64,000 bases of DNA from Sphingobacterium chuzhouense (GCF_014692525.1 NZ_JACNYL010000001.1:434001-498000); one strand, 5' to 3'. Shown: positions 16,342 through 27,345, counted from the stretch's first letter. Program-made: numbers and translations. Notes: generated from the letters alone by a model not told the origin.

Positions 16342-18944
16342 TTCTTTAACAACCGCTGTATTTCATCCAATTTCATCAATGCCTCCACCGGTGTCAAGGT
16401 ATTTACATCCAGGTTATTCAACATATCCCTTATTTTTTCCAAAATAGGATCGTCAATAGCAAACATCTGTAGTTGATAGGCTTGTTTTTGCATTTTACGC
16501 ATACTATCTTTAATCTGTTCCCCTCCCGTACGTTCTTGCTCCAACCGTTTTAAAATTTCATTGGCGCGCCCTATTAACTTCGGTGGCATTCCCGCTAATT
16601 TCGCCACATGGATACCAAAGCTGTGTTCTGATCCGCCCGGAACAAGTTTCCGTAAGAAAATCACCTTATTATTCATCTCCTTGACTGTCACATTGAAATT
16701 TTTAATGCGTGACATGGAGTTTGTAAGTTCATTAAGTTCGTGGTAATGGGTGGCAAAAAGCGTCTTAGCGCGAGCAAAAGGATGATTATGAAGAAACTCC
16801 GCAATAGCCCACGCGATAGATATACCATCATAGGTACTTGTTCCCCGTCCAATTTCATCCAATAATATCAACGATCTATCGGACAGATTATTCATGATAC
16901 TAGCCGTTTCATTCATTTCCACCATAAATGTAGATTCGCCAGAAGAAATATTATCGGAAGCACCCACCCGGGTAAAGATCTTATCCACCAGACCGATGGA
17001 AGCTTCTTTTGCAGGAACGAAACAACCGATCTGCGCCATAAGTACAATTAATCCAGTTTGACGCAGCAAAGCCGATTTACCTGCCATATTCGGTCCGGTG
17101 ATGATAATAATCTGCTGGGTTTCCGGATCCAATAACGTGTCATTTGTAATATAATCTTCGCCTATAGGCAGATGTTTTTCAATAACCGGATGCCGACCTC
17201 CCTTGATGTCGAGTACTTTTCCTTCACTGAGTTGTGGCTTCACATAATAATTCTTCTCTGCGATCAATGCAAAGTTCAACAACACGTCCAGCTTCGCTAT
17301 CAATTGAGCGTTTAGTTGAATAGGTTTAATATAGGCAGCAATATCTAGCAGAAGTTCCCCGTAAATACGGTTTTCAATAGCCTGTATTTTTTCCTCCGCT
17401 CCTAATATCTGCTCTTCATATTCTTTTAACTCTTCCGTGATATAACGTTCGGCGTTTACCAACGTCTGTTTCCGAACCCAAGATGTCGGCACTTTATCTT
17501 TATGTGTATTCGTCACCTCTAAATAGTAACCAAACACATTGTTGAACGCTATCTTCAAAGATGGTATTCCGGTCGCCTCCGATTCCCGACGTTGAATTTC
17601 CAATAGATAGTCCTTTCCGCCAAAAGCTACCTTACGTAGCTTATCCAGTTCTTCATCCACACCGTCAGCAATCACATTACCTTTGTTAAGCGCAACTGGA
17701 GGTTCAGCCTGCAGGGTTTGCTCCATTTTATCACGGATAATCTGGCAGATGTTCAACTGCTCCGAAATAACACGTAACGCTTCCGATGTCTCCTGGTGCG
17801 TAAGGGTTTTCAGTTTCTCCACGACGTATAAAGCCCGCTTCAACTGTGTAATTTCTCTTGGATTCGCCTTTTGTAAACCGATTTTGGAGATTAAACGTTC
17901 CAAATCGCCGACTTGTTTTATTTCTTTTATCAGCTCGTCCCGTAATTCGCGGTTGTTGTAAAAATATTCGACAACGTTAAGCCGCTCGTTTATAGATTTC
18001 AAGTCTTTCAATGGCATTACCATCCAACGTTTCAACAACCGCGCACCCATAGGTGAAGCTGTTTCGTCAAGTATGTCAACTAGCGTTGCAGCATTTTCAT
18101 TTGCAGAACCAATAAGTTCTAAATTCCGTATCGTGAAACGATCCAACCACATATAGTGGTCTTCCTCTATACGGGAGATATTCGAAATGTGTTGTAAATT
18201 ACGGTGTTCTGTTTCATTGAGATAATGTAGGGCAACACCGGCAGACATAATACTCAATGGCATCCGCTCAATACCAAAGCCTTTCATGGATTTCACCTCA
18301 AAATGCTTCAACAAAGTCTCCGTCGCGTAATCCCCCGTATAGGGCCATTCATCCAACGCATACGTATAGTATTGGCTACCAAACTGCTCCAAAAAGTCTT
18401 TATATTGTTTTTTGGGTAGGATAATTTCTGTTGGCTTAAAACCTTGCAACAATTTATCAACATAATTGGCACTTCCTTGTGTTACCAAAAATTCACCGGT
18501 AGATATATCGAGAAAAGCCACGCCATACTGTCCCCTTTCACTAAAAATCGACGCCAGATAATTATTGGCTTTTTGTTGCACGATGTTATCATTGTAGGAT
18601 ACACCCGGTGTTACGAGTTCTGTAACGCCACGCTTGACAATGGTTTTGGTTTGTTTGGGATCTTCTAGTTGGTCACAAATTGCAACGCGTTGTCCCGCAC
18701 GCACCAACTTCGGTAAATAGGTTTCCAGAGAATGGTGGGGAAAACCAGCTAATGCTGTTTCCGATTCCGTTCCATTTCCTCTCTTGGTCAACACAATCCC
18801 TAAAATTCCAGCTGCTTTGACAGCGTCTTCTCCAAAAGTCTCGTAAAAATCGCCTACTCGAAACAACAATAATGCGCCAGGGTATTTTGCCTTGATCGTG
18901 TTATATTGCTGCATTAAAGGGGTTTGCTTCTTCGCCTTTGCCAA
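16338..18944 (-). CDS. mutS: DNA mismatch repair protein MutS
   Basis: 868 residues. It recognises mismatches and recruits MutL. The mismatch-reading Phe-x-Glu is F33-Y-E35 in [10 protein letters not shown]. The ATPase domain has Walker [13 protein letters not shown], then the MutS signature [14 protein letters not shown] and a C-terminal helical dimer region. The start is TTG at 18944: no in-frame ATG lies nearby upstream, and the next Met (residue 11) would cut off the conserved [10 protein letters not shown] opening. Confidence 0.96.
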   Translation of the reverse strand: MAKAKKQTPLMQQYNTIKAKYPGALLLFRVGDFYETFGEDAVKAAGILGIVLTKRGNGTESETALAGFPHHSLETYLPKLVRAGQRVAICDQLEDPKQTKTIVKRGVTELVTPGVSYNDNIVQQKANNYLASIFSERGQYGVAFLDISTGEFLVTQGSANYVDKLLQGFKPTEIILPKKQYKDFLEQFGSQYYTYALDEWPYTGDYATETLLKHFEVKSMKGFGIERMPLSIMSAGVALHYLNETEHRNLQHISNISRIEEDHYMWLDRFTIRNLELIGSANENAATLVDILDETASPMGARLLKRWMVMPLKDLKSINERLNVVEYFYNNRELRDELIKEIKQVGDLERLISKIGLQKANPREITQLKRALYVVEKLKTLTHQETSEALRVISEQLNICQIIRDKMEQTLQAEPPVALNKGNVIADGVDEELDKLRKVAFGGKDYLLEIQRRESEATGIPSLKIAFNNVFGYYLEVTNTHKDKVPTSWVRKQTLVNAERYITEELKEYEEQILGAEEKIQAIENRIYGELLLDIAAYIKPIQLNAQLIAKLDVLLNFALIAEKNYYVKPQLSEGKVLDIKGGRHPVIEKHLPIGEDYITNDTLLDPETQQIIIITGPNMAGKSALLRQTGLIVLMAQIGCFVPAKEASIGLVDKIFTRVGASDNISSGESTFMVEMNETASIMNNLSDRSLILLDEIGRGTSTYDGISIAWAIAEFLHNHPFARAKTLFATHYHELNELTNSMSRIKNFNVTVKEMNNKVIFLRKLVPGGSEHSFGIHVAKLAGMPPKLIGRANEILKRLEQERTGGEQIKDSMRKMQKQAYQLQMFAIDDPILEKIRDMLNNLDVNTLTPVEALMKLDEIQRLLKN

Positions 18945-19028
18945 TGGTTTTATGATTTTTAATGAACCGTAAAAATAAGGGAAATGATGTGATTTGGCAA
19001 GGTGAATGATATTTTGGAAAAAATCTTC

Positions 19029-19036
19029 TAGTTTTG
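19029..19036 (+). promoter_or_regulatory. Candidate -7 box for mtgA
   Basis: TAGTTTTG, an exact TAnnTTTG match, 20 nt before the ATG at 19057. It lies inside the frame extension that begins at 19006 and so supports the later start. Confidence 0.4.
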
Positions 19037-19056
19037 CTTATCGAACCAGAAAAAAA

Positions 19057-19791
19057 ATGGCAATCAAACGGTCATCGAAGAAAAAGAATACAAAGAAAAA
19101 AACAACCAGAAAGACGTGGCGTACAACGATCAAAAAATGGTTGCTACGTTTTATCATTGGCTTTTTTGGACTTACCATCACTTGGGTATTACTGCTTATT
19201 TTTATCAACCCGCCCCTCACCTATCTCCAGCTCAAAAGAGCTTTTGAAAGAAAGGCTTCGGGGAAAGAGTGGAAAATAGACAAGAAATGGTTGGCCTATG
19301 ACGATATGTCTGATAATCTCAAGCGCGCCGCCATCGCGGGAGAAGATGCCTATTTCCTTTCACATAGTGGCTTCGATACAAAAGCGATCCAAAAAGCAAT
19401 GGAAAGAAACAAAGCAGGCAAATCCTTACGAGGCGGCAGCACGATTAGCCAGCAAGTTGCTAAAAATGTTTTTCTTTGGCCTCAACGTTCTTGGCTAAGA
19501 AAAGGACTAGAAGCTTATTTCACGGTATTGATCGAAGCGTTTTGGAGTAAGAAACGTATTCTGGAGGTGTACTTAAATGTCATCGAAATGGGACAAGGCG
19601 TATATGGAGCGGAGGCGGCCGCGCAATACTATTTCCATAAATCCGCTAAAAGCTTAACCAAAAAAGAAGCCGCGTTGATTATCGCCATCCTACCCAGTCC
19701 TCAAAAGTGGGATGCCAAACGCCCGTCAGCTTATGTTAACCGACGGGCGAATAGCATTGTAAGATATATAAATTATTATAGCATTCCCTGA
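19057..19791 (+). CDS. mtgA: Monofunctional peptidoglycan glycosyltransferase
   Basis: A 244-residue GT51 enzyme that polymerises glycan strands from lipid II. A very basic cytoplasmic N-terminus (KRSSKKKNTKKKTTRK) precedes one membrane anchor (about 34-53). The transglycosylase domain carries the catalytic Glu motif AGEDAYFLSHSGFD, RGGSTISQQVAKN and ILEVYLNVIEMG. No transpeptidase domain is present, so it is MtgA and not a class A PBP. The frame opens at 19006, but the ATG at 19057 is the better start because a -7 box sits between them. Confidence 0.93.
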   Translation: MAIKRSSKKKNTKKKTTRKTWRTTIKKWLLRFIIGFFGLTITWVLLLIFINPPLTYLQLKRAFERKASGKEWKIDKKWLAYDDMSDNLKRAAIAGEDAYFLSHSGFDTKAIQKAMERNKAGKSLRGGSTISQQVAKNVFLWPQRSWLRKGLEAYFTVLIEAFWSKKRILEVYLNVIEMGQGVYGAEAAAQYYFHKSAKSLTKKEAALIIAILPSPQKWDAKRPSAYVNRRANSIVRYINYYSIP

Positions 19792-19812
19792 CAATAAAGA
19801 TCATCGGCACCC

Positions 19813-21162
19813 TTAGCGCTTCTCAAAAGAAATTATACCTTTATCGTTTCCTGCTGTTAAATCAACCATGAGCACATACGTTGCCCCCACCTCTAATGTT
19901 ACACCGTCAGCAAGTCCAATATTCCAGCTACTGGTTAACTTTATCAAGTTTTCCGAACCTTGTGCTAGTGTCAAACTGCTGAATTCACCGCCCCAATCAT
20001 TTTGGAAGAAGAACTTACAATCTAAGTAATCGGCCCGAAAGCGCTGTCCGAAAGATGAGCCATGCTCCGGTCCGGCTATACCGGTGATTTGATACTTTTT
20101 AGAAGAAACTTCGGGTACGCAGTATGCTGCTCCCGGATTCCAGCCAAATTGCGAATCCAACGACGGTGAACCTACACCCCATCCCATCAGCCAAAGCGCA
20201 CCATGTCCGTCATTACCAAGTGTTGCTTCATTGTCGCCCTTCATCCGGCTAACCGAAAAATGCTTTTTATCCGTATGGGCAACAACACGGTATTCCCCAT
20301 CGACAGGTAGAAAGGTCAAGTTACCGTCTCCTTCGTTCGTAAAATAATCCGGGTTGATCCACCAGTCCGCTAGATCAGTTCCAGATACTTCGATCGTCTG
20401 CCCTTGCGTAAAGGATTTCTGCACGCTGTAACTGTTGGCATCCACTGGAAACATATCTTCGCCATCGAAAGTCATTTCGACTACCGGCCCAGCTTCATAA
20501 GTCAATGTATTGAACGTGACGTTATATGCCTCCCCTTCCAGGCCAGCAAAATTGATGGGATCGACGCTTAACCCCTGTGTCATCTGGCCATCTCCTGCCA
20601 TTCCGAACAGCAATTCATTGCCATAGTCGCCTACTTTTGGTGACTTGATAGTGGCGCTGAGGCTTGCCGGAAAACGACCTGTTACGCTGTAATTATACAA
20701 TGATTCTCTCTTCATGAGATATTCTTCTCCCTCCTCATCAACTAAAGTTAAATACGGAAAATCCGGACGGGAAAGCGCGATGTCAAATGACTGCTCTGTG
20801 ATTTTCTGGCTGATATTCTGTAAAACAAACTTCATCGTTGCCGTTCCATCGGGTATATTCTTTAGATAAGGAATATAAATCTTTCCGGTATAATCGCCAT
20901 TCTCTTTCGTTCGGATAACGGTTTCCGAGACCATATCTTCGGTGAAAAACAATTGTGCTTTTACTGTGGATAAGGCAACCTGATTATCGGAAACATGAAC
21001 CGTGAATACCAGACTATCGCCAAAAAGAGCCGTAGAAACGTCCGATTTCAGTTCGATGACCGGCTCTCCTATCTGGTAAGTATAGTCTGCATCTTTCTTG
21101 CAGGAATAGGCGGCCATCAGCATCGCAACTCCCAACAGTATGTTAATGAGCAATTTCTTCAT
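19813..21162 (-). CDS. SusE/SusF-like surface glycan-binding lipoprotein
   Basis: 449 residues with a lipoprotein signal (lipobox AAYSCKK, Cys about 21), then beta-rich modules. About 25-130 looks Ig-like and the C-terminal half has aromatic-rich strands (LWLMGWGVGSPSL, FFFQNDWGGEF) like carbohydrate-binding SusE/F and DUF5125/DUF5121-type proteins. It is the last gene of PUL 1, 12 nt after the GH30 gene. By analogy with Bacteroides beta-1,6-glucan loci it is the surface glycan-binding protein that captures polysaccharide for SusCD. Domain names are from memory and unsure. Confidence 0.75.
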   Translation of the reverse strand: MKKLLINILLGVAMLMAAYSCKKDADYTYQIGEPVIELKSDVSTALFGDSLVFTVHVSDNQVALSTVKAQLFFTEDMVSETVIRTKENGDYTGKIYIPYLKNIPDGTATMKFVLQNISQKITEQSFDIALSRPDFPYLTLVDEEGEEYLMKRESLYNYSVTGRFPASLSATIKSPKVGDYGNELLFGMAGDGQMTQGLSVDPINFAGLEGEAYNVTFNTLTYEAGPVVEMTFDGEDMFPVDANSYSVQKSFTQGQTIEVSGTDLADWWINPDYFTNEGDGNLTFLPVDGEYRVVAHTDKKHFSVSRMKGDNEATLGNDGHGALWLMGWGVGSPSLDSQFGWNPGAAYCVPEVSSKKYQITGIAGPEHGSSFGQRFRADYLDCKFFFQNDWGGEFSSLTLAQGSENLIKLTSSWNIGLADGVTLEVGATYVLMVDLTAGNDKGIISFEKR

Positions 21163-21174
21163 AACCTTTGTTTT

Positions 21175-22671
21175 TTAATTTGCCCAACGATAAGAAACTA
21201 CAGATTTGCCGGGCACATCATAGCTAAAATGATTTGTACCGTCTGCCAGCGTAATTTTCCGATTATCGTTTGAATCGTTCATCAGCACCACGGCGTAAGT
21301 ACCATCTGTATTCTGGAATGCGCTATACGTCAATCCGCTTGCCGCATATCCCGATGCTCCGATACGTGTCGCGCCGGGTTTCACTACCGATGAGAGATGC
21401 CCCACAATGTAATAATGTGAATTACGGGTAATACCTTTATAATTTGCTTTGTTGATATCTACAGCGCCATAACAAGTTTGGCAACCGCCATCCCTATTTG
21501 GCCCTTTCTCCGTATCCAGCATCAGATTCCATACAATGACACCCTTACACCAATTGTTGACCGTACCCAACGCGACTTCACGCATATCCTCCATCAAACG
21601 TGTAGCCAGGTTACGCCCGTCATTCCACTCGCCAATGGAGGTCTCGGTAAAGACAAGTTCCTTATCCGGACGCTGGTTGCGGATGTCTAACAATTCCGCT
21701 TTGTTGCCACCATAATTATGGTAAGCTGCTCCGGCAAAAAAAGCGGCAGCTTCTTCATCGTTATAAATCTTGATCGGATAATCCATCTGATCTTCCATAT
21801 CATCGTAATTATAGTTGTGATCAAAAGCATAGATTTTCGTATCCAGATTCGCTGCTTTCAATTGCGGACCGAGCGATTGCTTCACAAATGCCTGTTGCTC
21901 CTGCCAGGACATAAACATCGAAGCTGAATTTTGACGGTTCAACGGCTCGTTCTGCACGGTGATGGAGTAAATATCAATCCCTTCCTGTTTTAACGCCTGA
22001 ATCCATTTTACAAAATACCAGCCGTAATCTTGGTAATACTGCGGATTTAACTGGCCATCTGTCCACGAATCAAAAGGTTGCAAATCCGTTAGGTTATTTA
22101 CTTTCATCCATTTTGGCGGTGTCCAGGGGGAGCCCATGATTTTAATATCCGGATTGATTGCCAGTATCTCCTTGAGAATCGGAATGACGTACTGCGTTTC
22201 TTCTGATTGCAATGCAAAATTCTCTTTGCCCGGCGTGTCCCAACAGGTGTATTCACTTAGCGAAAAATCCGAACAACCAATCGCAATACGGATATAGCTC
22301 ATGCCCATGCCATCTTTGTCAGAGAACGTTTCCACCAAAAACTTCGTCCGGTCTTCCGCGCTCATCTGCATCAGATTATAACAAGTCGAACCGGTAATTG
22401 CCGCACCGAATCCGTCCATCGTCTGGAATTTGGTATTCGGATCGATCGTGATGGTATTAGGCGACATGTTAAATTTCGAACTAAAATCCACAAAGCGTTT
22501 TCCAAAATCCATCGAACGGCTTCCGGTTGTCGTATAAATGGTAACATCACCACTCGTTTTAAAATCTTCATCTACGGGAGATGGTGTATAGCTATCGCGG
22601 TTACACGATGTTGTTGCGATCAGACAGGACAACAAGAATGTATATATCATATTTTTATTATTGCGTTTCAT
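21175..22671 (-). CDS. Glycoside hydrolase family 30 lipoprotein
   Basis: 498 residues. Lipobox at TTSC (Cys23), so it is probably surface-exposed. The GH30 (beta/alpha)8 barrel starts at FQTMDGFGAAITG. The acid/base Glu242 is in TVQNEP and the nucleophile Glu343 in FTETSIGEW; GSPWTPPKWMK is also typical. A beta-sandwich (about 420-498) follows, as usual for GH30. Bacteroidota GH30_3 enzymes in SusCD loci are endo-beta-1,6-glucanases; GH30_1 glucosylceramidase-like activity is the alternative. Its position after susD supports a polysaccharide role. Confidence 0.9.
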   Translation of the reverse strand: MKRNNKNMIYTFLLSCLIATTSCNRDSYTPSPVDEDFKTSGDVTIYTTTGSRSMDFGKRFVDFSSKFNMSPNTITIDPNTKFQTMDGFGAAITGSTCYNLMQMSAEDRTKFLVETFSDKDGMGMSYIRIAIGCSDFSLSEYTCWDTPGKENFALQSEETQYVIPILKEILAINPDIKIMGSPWTPPKWMKVNNLTDLQPFDSWTDGQLNPQYYQDYGWYFVKWIQALKQEGIDIYSITVQNEPLNRQNSASMFMSWQEQQAFVKQSLGPQLKAANLDTKIYAFDHNYNYDDMEDQMDYPIKIYNDEEAAAFFAGAAYHNYGGNKAELLDIRNQRPDKELVFTETSIGEWNDGRNLATRLMEDMREVALGTVNNWCKGVIVWNLMLDTEKGPNRDGGCQTCYGAVDINKANYKGITRNSHYYIVGHLSSVVKPGATRIGASGYAASGLTYSAFQNTDGTYAVVLMNDSNDNRKITLADGTNHFSYDVPGKSVVSYRWAN

Positions 22672-22687
22672 ATAAGTTTCAATTTAA

Positions 22688-24208
22688 TTAGTACCCTGGA
22701 TTTTGTACCAGATTCGGGTTTTGGTCGATTTTGGCCTGTGGAATAGCCAGACTATAGGAATTTTGATCGAATGGATAGACCTGTGCTTTCCTTCCCGAAT
22801 CTTTGGCGTACACCGCATTCATCACCGATTCCACCTTATCTAAGCGCACCAGATCAAACCAACGTTGTCCTTCGAAAGCCAATTCCAAACGGCGTTCTTT
22901 CAGGTAGGCATTGAATAGCGCGTCTTTGTTGGAACGCGTTGCTGCCGGTAATTTCGGCAATTTGGCACGTACGCGAATCTTGTCGATAATATCCGCCGCT
23001 GCCGCCAAATCTGTTCCTTGCTGAATCAATGCCTCTGCTTTGAGCAGCAGGATATCGGCATAGCGCAATTTGATGATGCTGCTCATACCCGAACGCAGCT
23101 TGAACATAAATGGATAATTGCTGGACGGGTAATAATTGCTCCAGGTCGTGACATAGTAGACGATAGCCTCGTTCATGCGCACCTCATCTCCTTCACTGCT
23201 GTAGGCTTGGATCAAATCACGCGATGGTGTCACCCATTTGGCCCAGGTAAAGGCGTTATCATAATTGGACAGATCACGTCCGAACATCCAACTTGCCCAG
23301 TTACCCGAACCCGGCATAAACTGTGCTTCGAGAATCGATTCTTTAGTATTACGTTGTGCCAGATCAGTATTACTCGCATTCAGCGCATATAAATCCGAAT
23401 AGTTTTCGTTTAGGTCAAAACCGTCAGCCGTCAATGCATCCGCATATTCAATTACTTTGGCATAATCGCGGATAGGTTTTTCCGCATAGATTTTCGCCAG
23501 CATCGCACGGGCCACCGATTTGGTAAACAATGTTTTATTCGCGTTATTATTCGCCGGCGCATCCGTCAATGCCTCTAAAAGATCTTTTTCAATCTGCCTG
23601 TAAGCCTCTTCTTCGGTCGCTTGTTTCGGAAAATACTCCGGATAAACTTCTTCGATATTATCTTCCGTAATATCCCTAGCCTGGGTCGTTACCACCGGGA
23701 TCGAGCCAAATATCCGCAGCATATCAAACATCGCCAAAGCTCTGAAAATCTTTCCCTGAGCTTTGTACAGCTTAATATCAGCGGCACTTACCGATTTATC
23801 CGCCACACTATCCACATTGATGATCAGCCGGTTGGCGCGGGCAATATCTTCCAGATAACGATCCCAATCGCGTTCCAGCACCGAGTTAGATCCTTCAATG
23901 GAATTATTCTCAAATGGCACCACTTCCGCACCGGTCGTCCCGGCATACGCGTTATCCGAATGTGAATCGCCAATCAACAGCAAATCCAAATACCAATGTT
24001 CCTGCCGGTCACGCATCTGCTGATAAATACCGGTTAGAAAATTATCGACTTCACTTTTATTTTTAAACACAATCTGCGTTCCGCTTTCGGTTGTTCCTTG
24101 GCTCACATCTGTATAACTATCCAGCGGATCACGGTTCAAAGAGCAAGACGACAGGATGAAGGACACGAAGACCAATCCTAAAAACTTATTTCTATATATA
24201 CTTTTCAT
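22688..24208 (-). CDS. SusD/RagB family nutrient-binding lipoprotein (PUL 1)
   Basis: About 506 residues from the ATG at 24208 (24214 is an alternative; an upstream TTG at 24247 overlaps susC and is rejected). Lipobox LSSCS, then NRDPLDSYTDVS, TPR-like helices, and the C-terminal SusD signature with RRLELAFEGQRWFDLVR and a terminal IDQNPNLVQNPGY. SusD caps the SusC barrel and binds glycan for import. It begins about 10 nt after susC ends, so the pair is coupled. Confidence 0.93.
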   Translation of the reverse strand: MKSIYRNKFLGLVFVSFILSSCSLNRDPLDSYTDVSQGTTESGTQIVFKNKSEVDNFLTGIYQQMRDRQEHWYLDLLLIGDSHSDNAYAGTTGAEVVPFENNSIEGSNSVLERDWDRYLEDIARANRLIINVDSVADKSVSAADIKLYKAQGKIFRALAMFDMLRIFGSIPVVTTQARDITEDNIEEVYPEYFPKQATEEEAYRQIEKDLLEALTDAPANNNANKTLFTKSVARAMLAKIYAEKPIRDYAKVIEYADALTADGFDLNENYSDLYALNASNTDLAQRNTKESILEAQFMPGSGNWASWMFGRDLSNYDNAFTWAKWVTPSRDLIQAYSSEGDEVRMNEAIVYYVTTWSNYYPSSNYPFMFKLRSGMSSIIKLRYADILLLKAEALIQQGTDLAAAADIIDKIRVRAKLPKLPAATRSNKDALFNAYLKERRLELAFEGQRWFDLVRLDKVESVMNAVYAKDSGRKAQVYPFDQNSYSLAIPQAKIDQNPNLVQNPGY

Positions 24209-24218
24209 CTCCATTCCA

Positions 24219-27185
24219 TTAAAATTCAACATTAACACCAAATACAAAGGATTTGCTGGATGGGTATGTTCCCCAATCCAATCCTTGTACCCGACCAGAA
24301 TTACCCCATTGATTGACCTCCGGATCCATTCCGGAATATTTCGTAAACGTCAACAAGTTATTAAGGGATAAGTAAGGTTGGATTCTATTGATCCCCATTC
24401 TTTTAAGACGATCCGGTGCGATAGCATAACCGAGAGAGACATTCTTCACCCGCAGATAACTGCCATCTTCCACAAAATAGGTCGAATTCTTCATATTGAA
24501 TCCAGCCTTTGGCACATGCGTAATCTGTCCCGGTACACGCCAGCGATCCAGCACAACGGTTGTTTGGTTCCGGCCGTCATACATTCCTTCGGTTTCCATA
24601 CGGCTGGCATTAAATATATCGTTACCATAAGTACCTTGTATAAAAATACTCAGGTCAAAGTTTTTCCAGGAGAAACTATTGGTCAGACCATAGACAAATT
24701 TCGGGTTCGGATCACCGATATACGTTCTATCCGATGCCGATATCTTGTTGTCGCCATTCAAATCTCGGTACATGAGTTCACCTGTCTCGGGATTAACGCC
24801 ATCTGAGATATAACCATAAAATCCACCCAAAGCCCGTCCGGGTTCATTACGCACAACAGCCTCATTAACGAAGTTATTGGTTACTGCATCGTTGTAAATT
24901 TTCGTGAACACCAGCTTATCCAGGCGGTTTCGGTTGAACGAAATATTAAAATCCGTATTCCACAACAATTCACCTGTCAGATTTTTAGAACTGACGCCAA
25001 ATTCAAAACCCTTGTTGGTCATTTCTCCTTCGTTTCTCGTAATCTTGTTTGCCGCCGCGGATCCCGCAGGCAGTGTCACTTCCATCAACATATCCGTTGT
25101 TTTCTTGTGATAATAATCCAAGGTTAATGTCAGGCGATTCTGCAAAGCTGAAAAGTCAATACCGACGTTCGTCTGTGTAGTTGTTTCCCACTTCAGATCA
25201 GTCGCACGCAACGAGGAAGGATTCCCAAAATTTGGAACTGCATTTAGATATTGTTCCTCAAACCAAGGTAATCGCTGGATGTTGTAGAACGCTAAGTAGG
25301 AGTAATCACCCAATCCCGATTGGTTACCGGTCTGTCCCCAACCTCCGCGAATTTTTAAATCGTTGATCCAGTCTACATCACTTAAAAACTCTTCTGACGA
25401 AAGACGCCATGCTGCCGATACCGATGGAAAATAGCCCCAACGGCCCTGTGGACTCAACTTGGATGAACCGTCCGCACGCATATTGGCCGTCACTAAGTAT
25501 TTCCCGTCGTAATTGTACATCGCACGTGCGAAATAAGATAGAATCGCCCAGTCCGAAGCACCTGTTCCTGTCCTATCCCAAGCGATTTTATTTGCAGCAT
25601 TTAGTGTTTCAATAATGCCGTTGGCATAATGGGAGCCATAGATATAGCTATTGGAATACTTGGAATCTGTCCACGAAGAGCCCGCCATTGCTTCCAGACT
25701 ATGTTTCTCAAAACGCTTCGTATACGTCAGCACGTTATCCCAGGTCAGCACGGTATTGGTATTCCGTAGATCCGAAGCCTCACCGTATACGTTACGTCCT
25801 TGCAGGGTCAGCCACGGATCCAAAAATGTGGTCTCGTGCCCCGATCGTCTATCTATTGAAAAAGCCGATTTCCAGTTCAATTCGGGTAAAATCGTAACCA
25901 AAGCACTTCCTGTAGCCAATAGTCGGTTTTCCCGTTTGTTGTTGTTCTTCGACCTGGCTAGGTTTTCCAAAGGACTCGTGATATTCAGACCGTTAAAATT
26001 GGTATTGTAGCGGTCCGGATAAGCCAAATCCCAGATAGGCGCATAAACCGGTGTATTAATGACCGATGTAACCACACCGCCACGATTAGATCCGTTACCG
26101 GAAATAATACTATTTTGGTTATAATCCGCATAGGAAATATTACCGTTTACTTTTAACCAATCACGCACTTGATTATCCAGCGTAGCTTTAAAATTGTAGC
26201 GTGTGAAGAAAGTTCCATCCAACGTACCATTTTCGGTCAGATAACCTCCTCCCAGATAGTAACGTAATTTCTCATTACCATCCGAAACAGAAAGCTGATA
26301 ATTCTGTTGTATACCCGTTTTGTATGTTTCCTTAAACCAATCGGTCTGGTCGGTAAGGCCATCTGGCAGATTCAGGTATCCTGTTTCGTCCATCAGCTCT
26401 TTGTATTGTGCGGTGTTCAGCACTTCTATAGTTTGATCAACAATATTTGCCGTCAGCTGTCCGCCCAGCGTGATTCTGGCTTCGCCGGCTTTTCCCGATT
26501 TGGTCGTCACTAGGATCACACCATTTGCCGCACGCGAACCATAAATTGCGGCCGAGGATGCGTCTTTTAAGATTTGAATGTCCGTAATATCATTCGGTGA
26601 CAAGAAAGAAATATTTTCTACCGGTAAACCATCTACAACATACAACGGGTCGTTCGAACCATTGAATGACGTTGTACCCCGTACTCTAATCGACATTTCG
26701 CCTCCCGGCGCACCGTTCGGTTGTATGACCGTCACACCGGCAGCTTTCCCTTGTATGGCTTGCCCCAAACTAACGACCGGCCTTTTTTCCAGGTCTTTGG
26801 TGGACACGGAAGAAATAGCCGTGGTTACATCCTTCCGTCGTATGGAACCATAACCGATTACCACGACCTCATCTAGTGCAGAACTGCTCGGTTCTAAAGC
26901 AATCGTTATAGAAGCGCTATTCACAACCGTCGTACTGGTCTCGTACCCGATGTAGGAAACGAATAAAGTCGCTCCCGACGGAACATCGGAAAGCGTAAAC
27001 GCTCCCGTCTCTGAAGTAGATGTAGTGATTGACTGACCCGATACCGCGACCGTCGCTCCTACAATAGGTTCTTGTGTCTGTCCATCTTTCACCGTTCCCC
27101 GTAAGGTGGTAATTGTCTGTCCCAACAGCGTCCCTCCTCCCATCATTAGTCCCATTAACAGAAATAAAGGACGTATCATTTTCAT
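24219..27185 (-). CDS. SusC/RagA TonB-linked outer-membrane transporter (PUL 1)
   Basis: About 988 residues. The chosen ATG (27185; 27197 also possible) gives a signal peptide ending LLGQ. A CarboxypepD-regulatory-like domain (RGTVKDGQTQEPIVGATV) precedes the plug, with TonB-box-like EVVVIGYGS, VRGTTSFNGSNDPLYVVDG and SSAAIYGSRAANGVILVTTK. A beta-barrel follows, ending FVFGVNVEF. It imports oligosaccharides with SusD. There is no STN domain, so it is not of the sigma/anti-sigma-signalling kind, in keeping with the DUF6377 regulator gene upstream. Confidence 0.95.
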   Translation of the reverse strand: MKMIRPLFLLMGLMMGGGTLLGQTITTLRGTVKDGQTQEPIVGATVAVSGQSITTSTSETGAFTLSDVPSGATLFVSYIGYETSTTVVNSASITIALEPSSSALDEVVVIGYGSIRRKDVTTAISSVSTKDLEKRPVVSLGQAIQGKAAGVTVIQPNGAPGGEMSIRVRGTTSFNGSNDPLYVVDGLPVENISFLSPNDITDIQILKDASSAAIYGSRAANGVILVTTKSGKAGEARITLGGQLTANIVDQTIEVLNTAQYKELMDETGYLNLPDGLTDQTDWFKETYKTGIQQNYQLSVSDGNEKLRYYLGGGYLTENGTLDGTFFTRYNFKATLDNQVRDWLKVNGNISYADYNQNSIISGNGSNRGGVVTSVINTPVYAPIWDLAYPDRYNTNFNGLNITSPLENLARSKNNNKRENRLLATGSALVTILPELNWKSAFSIDRRSGHETTFLDPWLTLQGRNVYGEASDLRNTNTVLTWDNVLTYTKRFEKHSLEAMAGSSWTDSKYSNSYIYGSHYANGIIETLNAANKIAWDRTGTGASDWAILSYFARAMYNYDGKYLVTANMRADGSSKLSPQGRWGYFPSVSAAWRLSSEEFLSDVDWINDLKIRGGWGQTGNQSGLGDYSYLAFYNIQRLPWFEEQYLNAVPNFGNPSSLRATDLKWETTTQTNVGIDFSALQNRLTLTLDYYHKKTTDMLMEVTLPAGSAAANKITRNEGEMTNKGFEFGVSSKNLTGELLWNTDFNISFNRNRLDKLVFTKIYNDAVTNNFVNEAVVRNEPGRALGGFYGYISDGVNPETGELMYRDLNGDNKISASDRTYIGDPNPKFVYGLTNSFSWKNFDLSIFIQGTYGNDIFNASRMETEGMYDGRNQTTVVLDRWRVPGQITHVPKAGFNMKNSTYFVEDGSYLRVKNVSLGYAIAPDRLKRMGINRIQPYLSLNNLLTFTKYSGMDPEVNQWGNSGRVQGLDWGTYPSSKSFVFGVNVEF

Positions 27186-27260
27186 CGAAAATACCATAAG
27201 TTTTAGCGTTTGTTTTTGGATTATAACTGTAAGCTCCATCTTCCCCCGAAAGGGATTACA

Positions 27261-27268
27261 CAAAGGTA
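27261..27268 (-). promoter_or_regulatory. Candidate -7 box for susC of PUL 1
   Basis: TACCTTTG on the minus strand, exact TAnnTTTG, giving a leader of about 70 nt before susC. It overlaps one arm of a perfect 10-bp inverted repeat (27264-27273 and 27336-27345). Confidence 0.45.
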
Positions 27269-27345
27269 GTTAAGGAAGAAGGCAAAAAAGAGCAAAAACG
27301 GAATCTCTCAAAAGAAAAGTAAACCAAAAATAAATTTAACTACCT
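27264..27345. repeat. 10-bp inverted repeat flanking the PUL 1 promoter
   Basis: AGGTAGTTAA (27264-27273) and TTAACTACCT (27336-27345) are exact reverse complements 62 nt apart in the A/T-rich gap between the regulator and susC. One arm lies on the -7 box. It could be a paired regulator-binding site; chance cannot be excluded. Confidence 0.45.

Noticed and set aside
23018..23392. 124-codon ORF antisense to susD of PUL 1
   Set aside because: Shadow frame of a clear SusD gene; no recognisable domain.
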